From Candidula unifasciata (Eukaryota; Mollusca; Gastropoda; Stylommatophora; Geomitridae), in contig CAJHNH020004891.1 of assembly GCA_905116865.2 (NCBI GenBank), forward strand, positions 444,501-508,500: 64,000 nucleotides of DNA, written 5' to 3'. This document shows positions 10,080 to 20,400 of this stretch, piece after piece. How positions within the stretch are numbered: position 1 is the first letter of the stretch; the number at the start of each line of letters is the position of its first letter. Both the position numbers and the translations under genes were made by a program. The notes under the pieces are model-generated. The model was not told where the DNA came from, searched no databases, and saw nothing but the letters and a program-made list of their open reading frames with translations.

Positions 10080-10095
10080 TCCCTCTCTCTCTCCT
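10003..10095. repeat. (CT)n microsatellite
   Basis: About 90 bases of nearly pure CT dinucleotides. Flanking sequence is unassigned up to the element at 10326 and includes a short poly-C at about 10122-10132. Confidence 0.95.
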
Positions 10096-10325
10096 GCTCT
10101 TCGCCAATCTCCTAATGTTACCCCCCCCCCCCTAGTTGCATCGCTGTCTGCCACTAACTCGTTTACCTTCCAATGTTTCCTTCCGAATGGTCTTTGTAAA
10201 AGTCTAAAGCAATTTAATATGACAGAAATATTTAAGTTGTCTCTTTTTTATTCCTTGTGTTTTGAGAACATACATATCCTAGCCATCTGTCAGACAAACT
10301 GTGGGAACGACACCTTATGCTAGTT

Positions 10326-10585
10326 TCACCGAGAAACAGCAGATCAAGTGGTTTAGTCATCTCGTGAGAATGCAGCAAGAACAAATACCATCACAAGCAC
10401 TACATCTCAGAAGATTAGCTTCAAGAGCAAGAGGACGGCCGCGGTAAAATTGATCGACAACATTAAAGACACTCTACGCCTTCACGGCATGACAATACCC
10501 AGTGGCAGCCAGCGTGCACTGGATCGCAAATTATTCCTCCTCACGGCGCTTAACGACAGAAGGGGTTTATGATGATGACGACATG
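10326..10585 (+). mobile_element. Non-LTR element 3' tail, same family as 60-695
   Basis: Over about 250 bases this is close to the last part of the copy at 60-695: 'AGCAGATCAAGTGGTTTAGT', 'CACAAGCACTACATCTCAGA', 'CGTGCACTGGATCGCAAATT'. It ends in GATGATGA. Strong 5' truncation is typical of target-primed reverse transcription. Confidence 0.85.
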
Positions 10586-10647
10586 TATTTAACAATTTTT
10601 ATTCTTACGAAACGCGACATATTCCTTTTACGAAATCAGACTCCAGA

Positions 10648-10945
10648 GCCACGTTAACGCAGTCGATAGGAGGCTCGCTTTCAAATCAGCTGCGACTCGC
10701 TGTAGCCATGGTCGGTGCTCGAAACCGGGCGGTTCTCGGGGTTCACCTAGCCTCTAGGAAATGGGTACCAGAGTTAACACTCTGGGGTAAATGGAGGAAC
10801 GTCGCTGTAGCTACAGAGTTTTGTGCGGACGGCGACACAGGCGGACAGTTTCTCATCAGCTGTCCGTGGCAGAGCACTTGTGGTTTATAACCGTGTGCAA
10901 TGACGCTGGTTCACATCTCCCGACTTTACCTTTACCTTTAGACTC
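10648..10945 (+). mobile_element. SINE-A copy
   Basis: The head 'GTTAACGCAGTCGATAGGAG' (A-box-like) is followed about 60 bases later by 'GCTCGAAACCGG' (B-box-like). The body contains 'CTAGGAAATGGGTACCAGAG' and 'GTGCGGACGGCGACACAGGC'. Two further copies lie inside introns at 41304-41545 and 47030-47271. Confidence 0.8.
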
Positions 10946-11394
10946 CAGGTGTCGTCTGCATTAGACGGTTGCTTTAGGATTTAACCTCAGCTGCACAAAA
11001 ACATGCATGCACTAACAACTTTCAGATCTATGACAGCACAAAATGATCTCAACCATTAAGCAAAACACTATTCAGAAAGGCAAGACTTATAGATGAAAGG
11101 AATGCACGTTTATTTAATAAATGTCTTAAGACCCTTTGGAATACATTAACTCTAATTCGTTAATAGCACACCCGACTTACTTGTGACCCCGACACGTGTT
11201 AGTTGAATAGTTCTACATCAACCAGAACAAAAGCGAGTCATCTGTTCGAAAAAAAACATAAAATACTAGAACTATCGACGTGTTTTCTTCCAACAAGCGG
11301 CTTGAAAATAAAAGCAATTGAAACAGCACGGTATAATTTAGGGTTTATACTGAACGGCATTGACAATTTTTAGTTTGTGGTAAGGGATGGAAGG
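10946..11394. other. Unassigned sequence
   Basis: No exon, RNA gene or recognised repeat was seen. Confidence 0.5.
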
Positions 11395-11690
11395 ATCTGA
11401 ACATCAAGGAAGATTGGCTAATAAACAGCATCCTGTCTCGGAAGCTGGAATATTTTGGTCATATCAAGCGCCACGACGGATTGGACAAAAATATAGCAGA
11501 AGGCATGGTACCAGGAAGGAGGGGCAGGGGCCGACCGACACGAAGATAGTCACAGGAAATAAGTGACTCCTTGAGTATGCAAGTACATGCGGTGGGAGAG
11601 CTGACTAGAAACCGAGTTTCTTTCAGGCAGACCGTGATGAGAGCGACGTTCTGCAAAGGACCTGCTGGGTGATATAGGATGGACCGCTGT
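11395..11690 (+). mobile_element. Non-LTR reverse transcriptase tail
   Basis: It encodes NIKEDWLINSILSRKLEYFG, then HIKRHDGLDKNIAEGMVPGR and RGRGRPTR. This is a 'KLxYFGHIKRH..L...I.EG..PG.RGRGRPxR' tail like that of 9229-9745. Frameshifts follow. Confidence 0.82.
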
Positions 11691-12089
11691 CCCTACATTA
11701 TGATGGAGCTATGGTAGCGCTTTTAGAAGTCGCTCGTCTACCGAAAAAAATGTTAGTCTCTTGACTCCCCCTCCCCACCAAGAACCGGTCCCCACCCCCA
11801 GTCCGTCAGTTTTTAACCCAAAAATGCGTTAGGCGGGAAGGGGGCATGCTTTCTTCACGGCAGCACCCCTGTGTAAATGCGTCGTCCGTTTACAAGCAGC
11901 GGCAAAATACTGAATGTAAAGTGTAATTTTAACCTCCCACCCGCCACCTTTAAAAAAAAAACCCCGACCAACAGATGCAAGGGTTACTTTGCCACGTAAG
12001 GTAATAAAAAAAAAGGATATGCAACTTAAGGTTGCTAAACTATATACCACTTACGAAAGCTTCTTCTTTTTTGGTTCGCTTGAAACAGA
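11691..12089. other. Unassigned sequence
   Basis: Short C- and A-rich tracts only; no gene or named repeat recognised. Confidence 0.5.
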
Positions 12090-12165
12090 TTATCTATATC
12101 CAATCGGCACTATGTGGGTAATGTGGTCAGCATTACGCCGGCCGTCTTTACTTTTCTAGGACATT
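12090..12165 (-). mobile_element. SINE-C 3' fragment
   Basis: 'CCAATCGGCACTATGTGGGT' and 'CAGCATTACGCCGGCCG' are the reverse complement of the conserved SINE-C 3' half ('GGCCGGCGTGATGCTGACC'). Confidence 0.65.
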
Positions 12166-12169
12166 TATA

Positions 12170-12405
12170 CTTGCGTCTGTGGCTTAGGCGTTGCGAACGA
12201 GCTTCGTAATGTCGGGGTGCCGGGTTCGATCCCAGCTGCGGACGATTTGTCTTGCGTTGGTTTTCACAGTGGTACCGAGAGCTGACCGTTCAGAAACAAG
12301 ACAAACTACTGAATGTAAAAGTTGCCTAATAAAACCACAACAGCCAAATAATTATGGGGTTGGTTCTGTAACGTCCTTTAAAGGATACGCAATGAATTCA
12401 CAATC
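12170..12405 (+). mobile_element. SINE-F copy
   Basis: The head has a tRNA-like arrangement ('GTCTGTGGCTTAGGCGTTGC', then 'GGGTTCGATCCCAGCTGCGG', an almost perfect B box). The body ends 'GTTCTGTAACGTCCTTTAAA'. The same family occurs at 38625-38870 and, on the minus strand, at 62543-63032. Confidence 0.8.
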
Positions 12406-12469
12406 TACAATGAATTCACTCAGCGACCCTTAAAGTTTGGCTAAAGCACAAACGCCCTCCTGTATTTTT

Positions 12470-12545
12470 GTGTGATGACTGACTGACGTTTTGCCCACCA
12501 GGACATCACACGCAGCGATAAACACCCGGTGACACCTTTCTGATA
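12470..12545 (+). mobile_element. SINE-G 5' fragment
   Basis: 'GACTGACTGAC', 'CCACCAGGACATCACACGCA' and 'GATAAACACCCGGTGACAC' match the start of the family at 35165-35375. It breaks off at the LINE fragment that follows. Confidence 0.65.
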
Positions 12546-13130
12546 AATAGTTGACCTAAAGATGGAGGAACTGATAGAGATATTAAAATAAGAATACAAA
12601 AGGCAAGAGGGGCTTTCATAGCACTAGGGAATTTGTGGAGGTCAAAAAAAAAAAATTAAAAGAAATACTAAACTAAAAATTTTTAATTCTAATGTCAAAT
12701 CAGTACTATTGAATGGGGCGGAAACATGGAGAACAACCAAGGCAATTACTAATAAATTACAGACATTCATTAACTGGTGCCTGCGCAGAATAGAGGGAAT
12801 AAAATGGTATGATAGAATAACTAATGTAGAACTTTGGGAGAGAACTAAACAGGCTCCAGTGGATCAGGAGGTGAGGAAAAGACGCCGGCGTTGGATAGGG
12901 CACACACTGAGAAAACAGGAGAACAGCATAACTAGAATGTCTTTGCATTGGAACCCACAGGGGCATAGGAATAAAGGCAGGCCAAAAAACACACGGAGAA
13001 GAGAACTGGAGAATAAGGTTAGAAAGATTGGGAGGACATGGGGAGAGCTCCATGCAATGGCGAAGATAGAACGACTTGGCGTGAGTTGGTTGAGGGCCTA
13101 TGCTCCATTGGGGGATAGAAAGGCAGAAGA
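12546..13130 (+). mobile_element. Non-LTR reverse transcriptase C-terminal fragment
   Basis: From 12709 a frame of 176 codons stays open: NGAETWRTTKAITNKLQTFI, CLRRIEGIKWYDRITNVELW, RRRRWIGHTLRKQENSITRM, GRPKNTRRRELENK. These blocks (GAETW, then RRWIGHTLRK, then GRPK.TWRR) are the classic C-terminal end of a group of animal endonuclease/reverse transcriptase proteins. A frameshift near 12650 separates it from the preceding DGG.DRDIK.RIQKAR block. The final ~45 codons run into an unrelated SINE-H. Confidence 0.9.
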
Positions 13131-13154
13131 AGATGTTCTTAGTGCACTTGTATT

Positions 13155-13310
13155 CATGGCGAGGCGCAGACGCCGTCTGGAGGTGACAGGTTCGATTCCC
13201 GGCACGGTAACTATAGCTTTCGATTTTTATGTTGTCTAGTGTGTTCTTCTATCATTCTACTTCTTTCTATGAGTGCCGATCAATACACTTTCTGTTACCT
13301 GACCTTTCTG
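13155..13310 (+). mobile_element. SINE-H copy
   Basis: The head has 'TGGCGAGGCGCAGACGCCGT' and a B box 'GGTTCGATTCCCGGC'. The body includes 'CTTTCGATTTTTATGTTGTC' and 'GAGTGCCGATCAATACACTT'. Minus-strand copies are at 27545-27690 and 28440-28560. At about 150 bases this is the shortest family seen. Confidence 0.72.
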
Positions 13311-13370
13311 ATAAGGATCACCCGTGGAGAGGTCCCAGAAACCCCGTTTACCAATTTAGTTAAATTAACA
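13311..13370 (+). mobile_element. SINE-G internal fragment
   Basis: 'AAGGATCACCCGTGGAGAGG' and 'TCCCAGAAACC.CGTT' are the middle block of SINE-G. Confidence 0.55.
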
Positions 13371-13719
13371 ACATGTGTCTGGTATACCAATTGTAAGCTT
13401 GCCGCTCGGTCGTTCAGGTAGACTGCTAATTATGCTACCACGACGACTTTTAACTCACAGTACCTTCTGCAAAATCACCAATTCGTCTTGTCCCTATCCG
13501 AACAACATCCGGTAATTTCGTGCAGCAGGGGAAACCAACCCTGAGCTTCATGAACTCAGGTGGGCCCACTCTCTGAAAATGTCTAGGAGCTCGTGGGCCG
13601 AAACGTTTGTCGACGAGAGATTACTTCTACTGACGATTGGTAGACCCCTGCTGTACATGCTCCCCTGTGGAGTTTATTCTTATCTTAAGGGCCACAGGCA
13701 ACAATCAGGGTGGGACTTC
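13371..13719. other. Unassigned sequence
   Basis: Mixed-composition DNA without a recognised feature. Confidence 0.45.
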
Positions 13720-13870
13720 AAAATAACTAAACAATTGCATCCGGGGCCCTAAATATGCCCTAACGGTTTAACGGGATTTCCTGGACCTCTCGACTGGTGA
13801 TCGTCATCCGCTTGGTAGCATTTTGTGTCACCGGGTGTTTATCGCTTGTGTGATGTCCTGGTAGTGTGCA
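13720..13870 (-). mobile_element. SINE-G copy, truncated
   Basis: On the minus strand it shows 'CCAGGACATCACACAAGCGA', 'TAAACACCCGGTGACACAAA' and 'GAGAGGTCCAGGAAATCC'. Confidence 0.7.
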
Positions 13871-13879
13871 ATTTACTTA

Positions 13880-14300
13880 CATACATCACAGGACGATTCC
13901 CGCATGTTTGCTGAGTGATTCTGTGAGCATGATCCGACGGGTCGAGACAGGTTTTGTTCGCAGACAGTGGATCGAGTCATTGCGGAACTCTCCAGTGCGT
14001 GGAGTTACCTTCATTTTCGTCGCGAAATGTAGGCGTTGTTGACAAGGAAAGAGCTGATGTATTGGCCGGTTCTGCCTTAGTTGCATATGGCCGGTCTAAG
14101 GATCATGCCGACATTCTTAACGCCCTTGAGTTATGAGTTAGATTATCTTCACAGCACTCTGGACACAGTCATGGGCGCTCAGATTCCCCTCTCAACATAT
14201 TCATCAGCGTCGTGCGGTTAATAGTGTCAGTCCTATGTTGGTTAACAAGACTTCGTGTGCGTCAGTGTGCTTCTAATGCTTGGATGTGTCGATCTTTACT
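13880..14300 (+). mobile_element. Non-LTR element RNase H fragment, first arm of an inverted pair
   Basis: It reads GVVDKERADVLAGSALVAYG, RSKDHADILNALEL, after a degraded VTFIFV block. 'GVVGNERADxLAGxA' is the C-terminal RNase H block. The fragment faces a related copy on the opposite strand beginning at 14315. Confidence 0.78.
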
Positions 14301-14314
14301 CCCAATTCGCGTAT

Positions 14315-14760
14315 TCTTAGCAGTTATGTGGACATGTTGCTTCCAAAATCCTCAGAACGTCCAATCTCTCTAAGGGCAATGACAATGTCTGCGTGATCCA
14401 TGGGACGGCCATCTTCAATTAATGCAGCCCCTGCCAGTCTATCAGCTCTTTTGTTACCAACAACGCCTGCATGCCCTGGGACGAATATGAAAGTAACTGC
14501 ACACACAGGAGAGTTTTGCCTGTTTTAACGCCCTAAGAAAGATGGGGCGATCGGAGGATTTTAAGAGCAGCGTGACCTCATCATTGCTAAGAATGTGAAA
14601 GTTAGGATTAAAGACCTGTACAACCAGGCATGAGAAGCACACCGGACGTCCAAGAAGTCTTGTTAACTAGTGTAAGACTTGCACTATTAACCGCAAGTTG
14701 CTGATGTTTATGTAGAAATGGGAGCACCTATGGGCGTGTCCGGAGTTGCCGCGAGGATAA
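14315..14760 (-). mobile_element. Non-LTR element RNase H fragment, second arm of an inverted pair
   Basis: The minus strand gives VTFIFVPGHAGVVGNKRADR, LAGAALIEDGRPMDHADIVI and ALREIG, the same region as the plus-strand copy at 13880-14300 and better preserved. The 3' ends of the two copies meet near 14300-14315. Confidence 0.85.
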
Positions 14761-16099
14761 CCCAAGTCATATCTCACTATTTACTTTTCAAATCGTCCCA
14801 GGAAAGTAGTCCAATGCCCTACTTTTGACTGTTCAGTTACATGTGACTTACCCATTCATGGATCCAACAAAGGACTCTCACGTGATGTTAAAATCCGGTC
14901 AACTGTGTCCGTTACGCTCGATCGAAAGGATTGGGGCGTCACATTTTTTCTGGTTTTTTGTAGAGTGATCAACATTTTGTAAACAGTACTTCCAACTGTT
15001 ATTAGTTTTTAAAAGAGTAGGAAATTTTAGTGAAGAGAAGAATAGGGGGGGGGGGGGGGGGAGAGAACAACAAGTTTAGTCAGCTTTACAAAATCGATCA
15101 CAATGAACAAACAAATGAAAATCCACATTTCTCCCAGATTTACGGTATCTATCAAAACCAAAGGGTTGCGATATCAGTAGTGCCGAGCCAAAGGGTTTAC
15201 AACTCATGGTTTCTGGATACTTACCCAAAAAAAAATGCTGTTTAATCGTTGTATTTCTATGACCAATCTTCATTCTGATTTCCGTTGAACAGTCTCCATT
15301 GCTGTTCATTTCAGAGCCTTGATATCACAAGGAAACATTCTACATTATTTGAGCATGTCGCAAAGAAGGAAAATGGAAGAATAATGTGACAACAGAAAAA
15401 GAAAGGGGGCGACGACTGGCAGAAAGAAGTCAAAAGAAAATATGCTGGACTATTTTGAAGTATGACATGGAAGAACATCTATGAGTAGACCAAAGCGACA
15501 CGAAATGAGTTATGAGAATAGAGTGGTTGAGGAGTCTGCAAATATAATATACGGACCAGTATCACACTAACTGGTGGGGATGTTGATAAAGATTCCTTTA
15601 CAAATTTGGTTATTTTATAAGTGGAGAGGTGAGACATTGTGACCAATTTCTCATTGGAACGGCCAATAGAGCAGAGCTTTCCAAACTGTTTGTCGCGACA
15701 CAATAGTGGGCAAGCTGCAGTGAGAAGGTGTGCCGTAAAGAGTTCAACAGTTTATGAATGTGTCCTGTATCTCTTAAAAGGGGTTTGTTGAATGTCATGT
15801 TTGTTAGTAAACTGAATGACTATGCAGTGGGACTGAACACATATGGCAATGTCCAGTATGCAGTGCTGTTTATTGTGCTGACATTACATAATACAGTTAT
15901 GTTCAACAGACTCCAACGCACAGGAACTTCTCGCAGGCTGACAACTGGGCCAAGGCCGGTCGGTCAACGATGGGTATGTAATAACACGGCCTACTCTATT
16001 TATATATATAGAAGGACCTGGCGTTAGCTATTACGAAACGCTTATGTAAGAATCGAGGTGGTTGGCTACCTAAAAAAAAAAAATTAATGTGACATCCTA
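14761..16099. other. Mostly unassigned sequence with a short hAT-like fragment
   Basis: A poly-G run sits at about 15046-15061. At about 15665-15745 'CTTTCCAAACTGTTTGTCGC' resembles the left end of the hAT-like MITE at 23572. No gene was recognised; the longer open frames lack recognisable domains and have no splice support. Confidence 0.45.
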
Positions 16100-16340
16100 A
16101 AAGATCTGAATACAAAGGAAGATTGGCTAGCAACCAGTATCCTGCCTCAGAAACTGAAATATTTTTGCCATATCAAACGCCACGGTCGATTGGAAAATGT
16201 AATAGCAGAAGACATGATAATAGAAAGGAAAACGGACGGACCCGACTAGCACGAAGATGGGCACCGGATACAAGTGACACAATGGGTAAGAAAGTGCACA
16301 AGGGAAAAACAAATTTAAGGCATTATTATCTGAGCAGTCA
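16100..16340 (+). mobile_element. Non-LTR reverse transcriptase tail, sister of 11395-11690
   Basis: The start 'AAAGGAAGATTGGCTAGCAA' and the following blocks encode LPQKLKYFCHIKRHGRLENV with frameshifts. It matches the copy at 11395-11690 over most of its length. Confidence 0.78.
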
Positions 16341-16614
16341 ACAGTGAACACTAAAGTGAGAAATTATTTGGATGCTGCCGAGATCTACTGTTATAAATGA
16401 TTGTTTAAAACATGGTGAACAAATACAAAGTGCCCTTTAGATGTCTTGGAAGAAAAAAAACTCACAAAGATAACTGTTTATACTCATACGAAGGACAGAA
16501 TTTTCATTCTTTGAGCACTCGTAATTAAAATTGAACAAAATAAACTTGACTGCATAGTGTCATCAATAGAAATGAATGGGTGGAAAATTATTTAGTAGTA
16601 GTACATTTTACCAC
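16341..16614. other. Unassigned AT-rich sequence
   Basis: Nothing recognised. Confidence 0.5.
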
Positions 16615-16800
16615 ACTAGGGCATCACACCAGTGATAAACACCCGATGACACAAAGTGTCACCATGTGGATGAGAATGACCCGTGGAGAGGTCCAGGAAA
16701 CCGCGTTCAGCCATTAGACCATATTTATGGTCGGGCTATATTGCGGCCCCTGGCAAGAAAATGGGCTGGAAGGGGGAGGGGGGGGGGGGAAACACCGAAA
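16615..16800 (+). mobile_element. SINE-G copy
   Basis: 'AGTGATAAACACCCGATGAC', 'ACCCGTGGAGAGGTCCAGGA', 'TATTGCGGCCCCTGGCAAGA'. It is a close match to 35165-35375 and 18310-18490 and ends in a G-rich run. Confidence 0.78.
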
Positions 16801-16887
16801 AATTGCATCCCACAGGGAGATGACTGTATATGGGTGGAAAACAACAGAGACAGTTTATCATCAAGACGTAGATTGACTTCTTCTCAT

Positions 16888-16890
16888 TAA

Positions 16891-16936
<46 letters not shown>

Positions 16937-16946
16937 GTTATTGTTA
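16888..16946. repeat. (ATT)n microsatellite
   Basis: About 19 ATT units. It is followed by T/C-rich sequence to about 17035. Confidence 0.95.
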
Positions 16947-17306
16947 TTAGTCATCTTCTTCTTCCCCTTCCCTTCTTAATCATCCTCCTCCTCCTTCTTC
17001 TTCATCTTTACTGCTGCAGATTATCATCCACCTCCATTCATCTCTGTGACTGGCCCTCTTTTTCCAGTTGTCGACTACAAGAGTCTGTATGTCTGCCTGT
17101 ATATTGTCTCTGCGTCGTCTTCTTAGTCTGTCTCCCGATTTGCTCACATTCAACTGCTTTGTGAACGCAGCCTCTTCCCCCTGCTGTTATTCGCAGAATG
17201 ACATCTTCTATTTTAGCACTGCGCGTCAACAGGCATGACGACAAACGGCACAGATTTTAAGAAAATGTGTAACGGCATAAAGAAATCAGTGCAGACGAGA
17301 AGGGGA
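16947..17306. other. Unassigned pyrimidine-rich sequence
   Basis: Includes CTTCTTC- and CCTCCTC-type tracts. A minus-strand frame at 17038-17244 is open but has no recognisable domain. Confidence 0.4.
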
Positions 17307-18310
17307 AGTGACTGACTGACTGACTTTCTACCCCACCAGGATATCTTCTTCTTCACTTCCTCTTTTACCGCTGTGGGTGTCGAGGGAGATATAAGGTTCT
17401 GTTTCTAGCTCTTCTGGCCGCCTCGACCATAGGCACATCGTGCTGTTGTAGAGTTTCTCTGATGTTATCCTTCCATAATGTTCATGGTCTACTTCGTGTT
17501 CTACGTCCTTCTTCTCTTTCCATGTATGCTTTGTATGGTATGGTGTCACAAGGCATTCTCTCTAAGTGGGCAAAACATTTCACTTGCTGTCTTTGTATGT
17601 AATTTAGAATTGGTTCTGTGCCGACTTTTTCTCTTATGATCTCATTCCTGATCTTATCTCTTATGGTCACGCCAACAGCCCTTCTCAGACATCTCATTTC
17701 CATGGTTACTAATTTTTTTGTGGCTTGTTGTGAGTGACCATGTCTGGCACTGGTAGCACAGAGTTGAAATAAATATGCTTTGAATAAGATGTCTCTTTGT
17801 GCTGGAATTGTCTTATGCTGTAAAAGGGAGCGTGCTGTCCCAATACTTGGTTTGCTTTATTGCATCTAATGTTAACTTCTTTATCCAATTTCCTATCTTC
17901 GGTAAATGTAGTTCCCAGATATTTAAACTCAGATGCCTGTTTAATGCCTTTGCACTCTATTGCTATGTTTAGATCTGTCTTCTTTTTTCCTATTGACATT
18001 ACTTCTGTCTTTTCAGTGTTGATTCTCATATTATTTGTTTTACATTCTTCATTCATGGATGTTAGATGTTGTTGCAATTTCATTACTGTATCTGCTATCA
18101 AGGCCTGGTCATCTGCAAAGAGTAATTCGTTGATTTTACTAACATTTACATTCATGGGCTTGGCATTCTTGCATATACTGTCGATGTAGGTGATAAACAG
18201 CAGTGGTGATAAGACACAACCCTGTCTTACTCCAGATGTCACTGTGAATGGATGAGATGTTTCCTGATTTATTCTAACTACACTTCTACAATCCCTGTAT
18301 AAACTGTATA
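17307..18310 (-). mobile_element. Non-LTR reverse transcriptase with palm and C-terminal region
   Basis: This is the only copy in the window that keeps part of the catalytic palm. The minus strand reads VTSGVRQGCVLSPLLFITYI (motif B/4 region), then LLFADDQALIA with the FADD metal-binding motif (codons at about 18119-18108), then NTEKTEVMSIGKKK, EFKYLGTTFTEDRKLDKEVN and, after a frameshift near 17700, EMRCLRRAVGVTIRDKIRNE and the GRR/TRSRP tail. The N-terminal fingers and the endonuclease domain are absent and the frame is broken, so it cannot encode an active enzyme. It abuts a SINE-G copy at 18310. Confidence 0.92.
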
Positions 18311-18490
18311 AACCAAGGCATACACAAGCGGTAAACACCAGATGGCACAATGTGCCACCATGTGGATGAGGATCACCGTTGAGAGGTCCCAGAAACCGCG
18401 TTCAGCCTTTAGACCATACTTATGGCCAGGCTATATTGCGGCCCCTGGCAAAAGCCAGAGTAGGGCTTCAAAAAAAAAAACGAAAAATGT
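18311..18490 (+). mobile_element. SINE-G copy
   Basis: 'CAAGCGGTAAACACCAGATG', 'ACCGTTGAGAGGTCCCAGAA' and 'GCTATATTGCGGCCCCTGGC', ending in an A run. Confidence 0.78.
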
Positions 18491-18595
18491 CATCCTAAAA
18501 AGGACACGAAGTAATTAGAGATTTAATCTTTGAAGGGGGAGTAATTATTTCGCCAATAAAGCACAGTGGCAAATGCCATAATGAAAGTTGTTAGA

Positions 18596-18765
18596 TTGAC
18601 TTGTTACCCCACTAGGACATCACACTGAGTGATAAACAACTGATGACACAAAGTGTCACCATTCGGATGAGGATCACCCGTGGAGAGGTCCCAGAAATCT
18701 CGTTCAACTGTCAGGTTATATTAGGCCCCGCAGCAACAACCAGGGTGGGGCTTCAAAATAAGAAA
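18596..18765 (+). mobile_element. SINE-G copy
   Basis: 'CACTAGGACATCACACTGAG', 'GATAAACAACTGATGACACA' and 'ACCCGTGGAGAGGTCCCAGA'; same family as the copy 110 bases upstream but more diverged. Confidence 0.75.
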
Positions 18766-18829
18766 ATTTTTCTTCCTACATGAGGACAGGGACAACAAGA
18801 AGCTTGTAGTTAGAAAGAATTCTTCGTCA

Positions 18830-19145
18830 CACACGGCGAAGGCAGGGATTTTTTCACGTGGACTTGTAGTAATTCCCCCTGGTCTCTGGGTAGTAAGACC
18901 AGACGCCCGTGTGTATTGTTGCGCACGTAAAAAAAATCCTTGGCCGTTAGAAATCAAACAGATTTTCGTTGCCCGGACAAAATTTGGAGTGAAAAATCTA
19001 TCCAAAGTATTTTAGGATCCTCGCCGGTGCGACGGAGTTCGTGCACTACGATGAGATTCTTCAGACTCAGGCTGCAGTTAGAAGCAGAACAGAGCACTTA
19101 TGGGTTACACTAGTGTGCTATGGTGTTGATTCGTTAAAAAACATA
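18830..19145 (+). mobile_element. SINE-B, 5'-truncated copy
   Basis: It begins in the body ('GGGATTTTTTCACGTGGACT') and continues with 'CTGGTCTCTGGGTAGTAAGA', 'TCGCCGGTGCGACGGAGTTC' and 'GGTGTTGATTCGTT'. The tRNA-like head is missing. Confidence 0.75.
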
Positions 19146-19496
19146 AACAAAACAAAACATACAACTTCAGAAAAGATTACCTATAAAAACTTGAAATGAA
19201 AAAAAAAAACTGAAAATGAAGAAACGATTTTCAATCCATGGGAAAAAATAATGAACAGAAATTATGTGTAACCCCTATCACATTCTAAAATCGCTGCCCA
19301 CTATTTTATCTTGTCCTACTTTTTGGGTAAAACTACCTGTTTGGTGAAATACCGGCTCCACTGACCCGGAAACAGAAAAACCGGAAACGACTCTATTTTC
19401 TGCCTGTAGCTAAACACACCTGTCATACGCCACTGACAAGTTTGCTGACGAAATAGTTACAGTTATTGGCCGATAACATAGGGTCATCATAGAGCG
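19146..19496. other. Unassigned sequence
   Basis: A-rich tracts, no recognised feature. Confidence 0.5.
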
Positions 19497-19655
19497 GGGC
19501 TATTCAACTGGCCCGCAGAGGCTTAGTGAGTGGCCTGCGAATAATTGCCAGTTGTGTTGAATTTATTATCTTTCTACGCTGGGGCTGTTGTCTCTGGCAT
19601 GTGTTGATCACCATTTTCAACATTTTGGTCCCTGAGTAAACCTAGTGGAATAGCT
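19497..19655. mobile_element. hAT-like MITE
   Basis: The left end is 'GGGGCTATTCAACTGGCCCG' and the right end contains 'GTGGAATAGC', an inverted match to GCTATTC. It resembles the better copy at 57985-58165 internally ('GAATTTATTATCTTTCTACG'). 'CTATTCAA(C/T)' ends are typical of one large hAT group. No transposase is present. Confidence 0.6.
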
Positions 19656-20148
19656 CTGTGCGCTGTCCTGAAGGCATGCTGGGCGGAGGGGGTAAGGTGG
19701 GAGCTATTTTTTTTACACAGCCAGATTGGGATGCGGAGTGGGGGGGGGGGGAGAGAAGGCCATATGGGAAGCTCTCTCGGTCGTCTTGGAGAGACGTGAA
19801 TCCATGGGAGCCGACTTTGGTCAGTGAATGCTTGAAGAAGACTGTTCGTTGAAGGCTGCGTGAGTTTGGGTACGAGAGCTGTTTGCTAGGACACCGACCG
19901 GACATTCTTGTATGTAAGTGTAAATACGTCAATAAATTCATGTCTCGTAAGCTCACATCGGTGTCGTCTTGTGCCAGTTGTGTAACGTGGAGCGTGTGAG
20001 AAGATCATCCACCACACACGCATGAACACTGCCTAGACAACGAGAAGAAACACACCCCACTTATTACAAGTACTGATTGGCACCTTTCCAGTCGATAGTG
20101 TTATACTGCGCCATGGGAAGGCATAGAACTCACAGTCCATGGCGATGG
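19656..20148. other. Unassigned; LTR-like 3' end features
   Basis: Around 19930 there is 'CAATAAATTCATG', a poly(A)-type hexamer, followed by GTCTCGTAAGC and a GT-rich stretch. This looks like the end of a retroviral-type LTR of an insect/mollusc retrotransposon but no partner LTR or internal region was found. At about 20111-20155, 'CACAGTCCATGGCGATGGCG' recurs near 29820. Confidence 0.3.
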
Positions 20149-20400
20149 CGAGCTGAGTTGAGTTAAGGTGAGTTGACGTGAGCTGAGTTGAGTTAAGGTG
20201 AGTTGACGTGAGCTGAGTTGAGTTAAGGTGAGTTGACGTGAGCTGAGTTGAGTTAAGGTGAGTTGACGTGAGCTGAGTTGAGTTAAGGTGAGTTGACGTG
20301 AGCTGAGTTGAGTTGAGGTGAGTTGACGTGAGCTGAGTTGAGTTGAGGTGAGTTGACGTGAGCTGAATTGAGTTGAGTTGAGTTTAGGGGAGATAAGTTA
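20149..20400. repeat. 30-bp minisatellite built on GAGTTGAGTT pentamers
   Basis: Seven or more copies of a 30-base unit containing 'AGTTGAGTTAAGGTGAGTTG' then 'ACGTGAGCTG', with exact 30-base phasing from 20149 to about 20365, then degenerate pentamers to 20400. It joins directly to the 3' end of the RNase H element at 20400-20870, whose relatives end in short GAGTT/AACTC tails. Confidence 0.92.

Noticed and set aside
10648..10945. tRNA gene
   Set aside because: A- and B-box-like segments are present but the segment cannot be folded by eye into a cloverleaf, the body continues for over 200 bases, and it recurs at other sites, so it is a SINE. The same applies to the SINE-E, F and H heads.
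17709..18350. Functional reverse transcriptase gene
   Set aside because: The FADD motif is intact but the fingers and endonuclease are missing and the C-terminal part is in another frame, so it is a dead copy.
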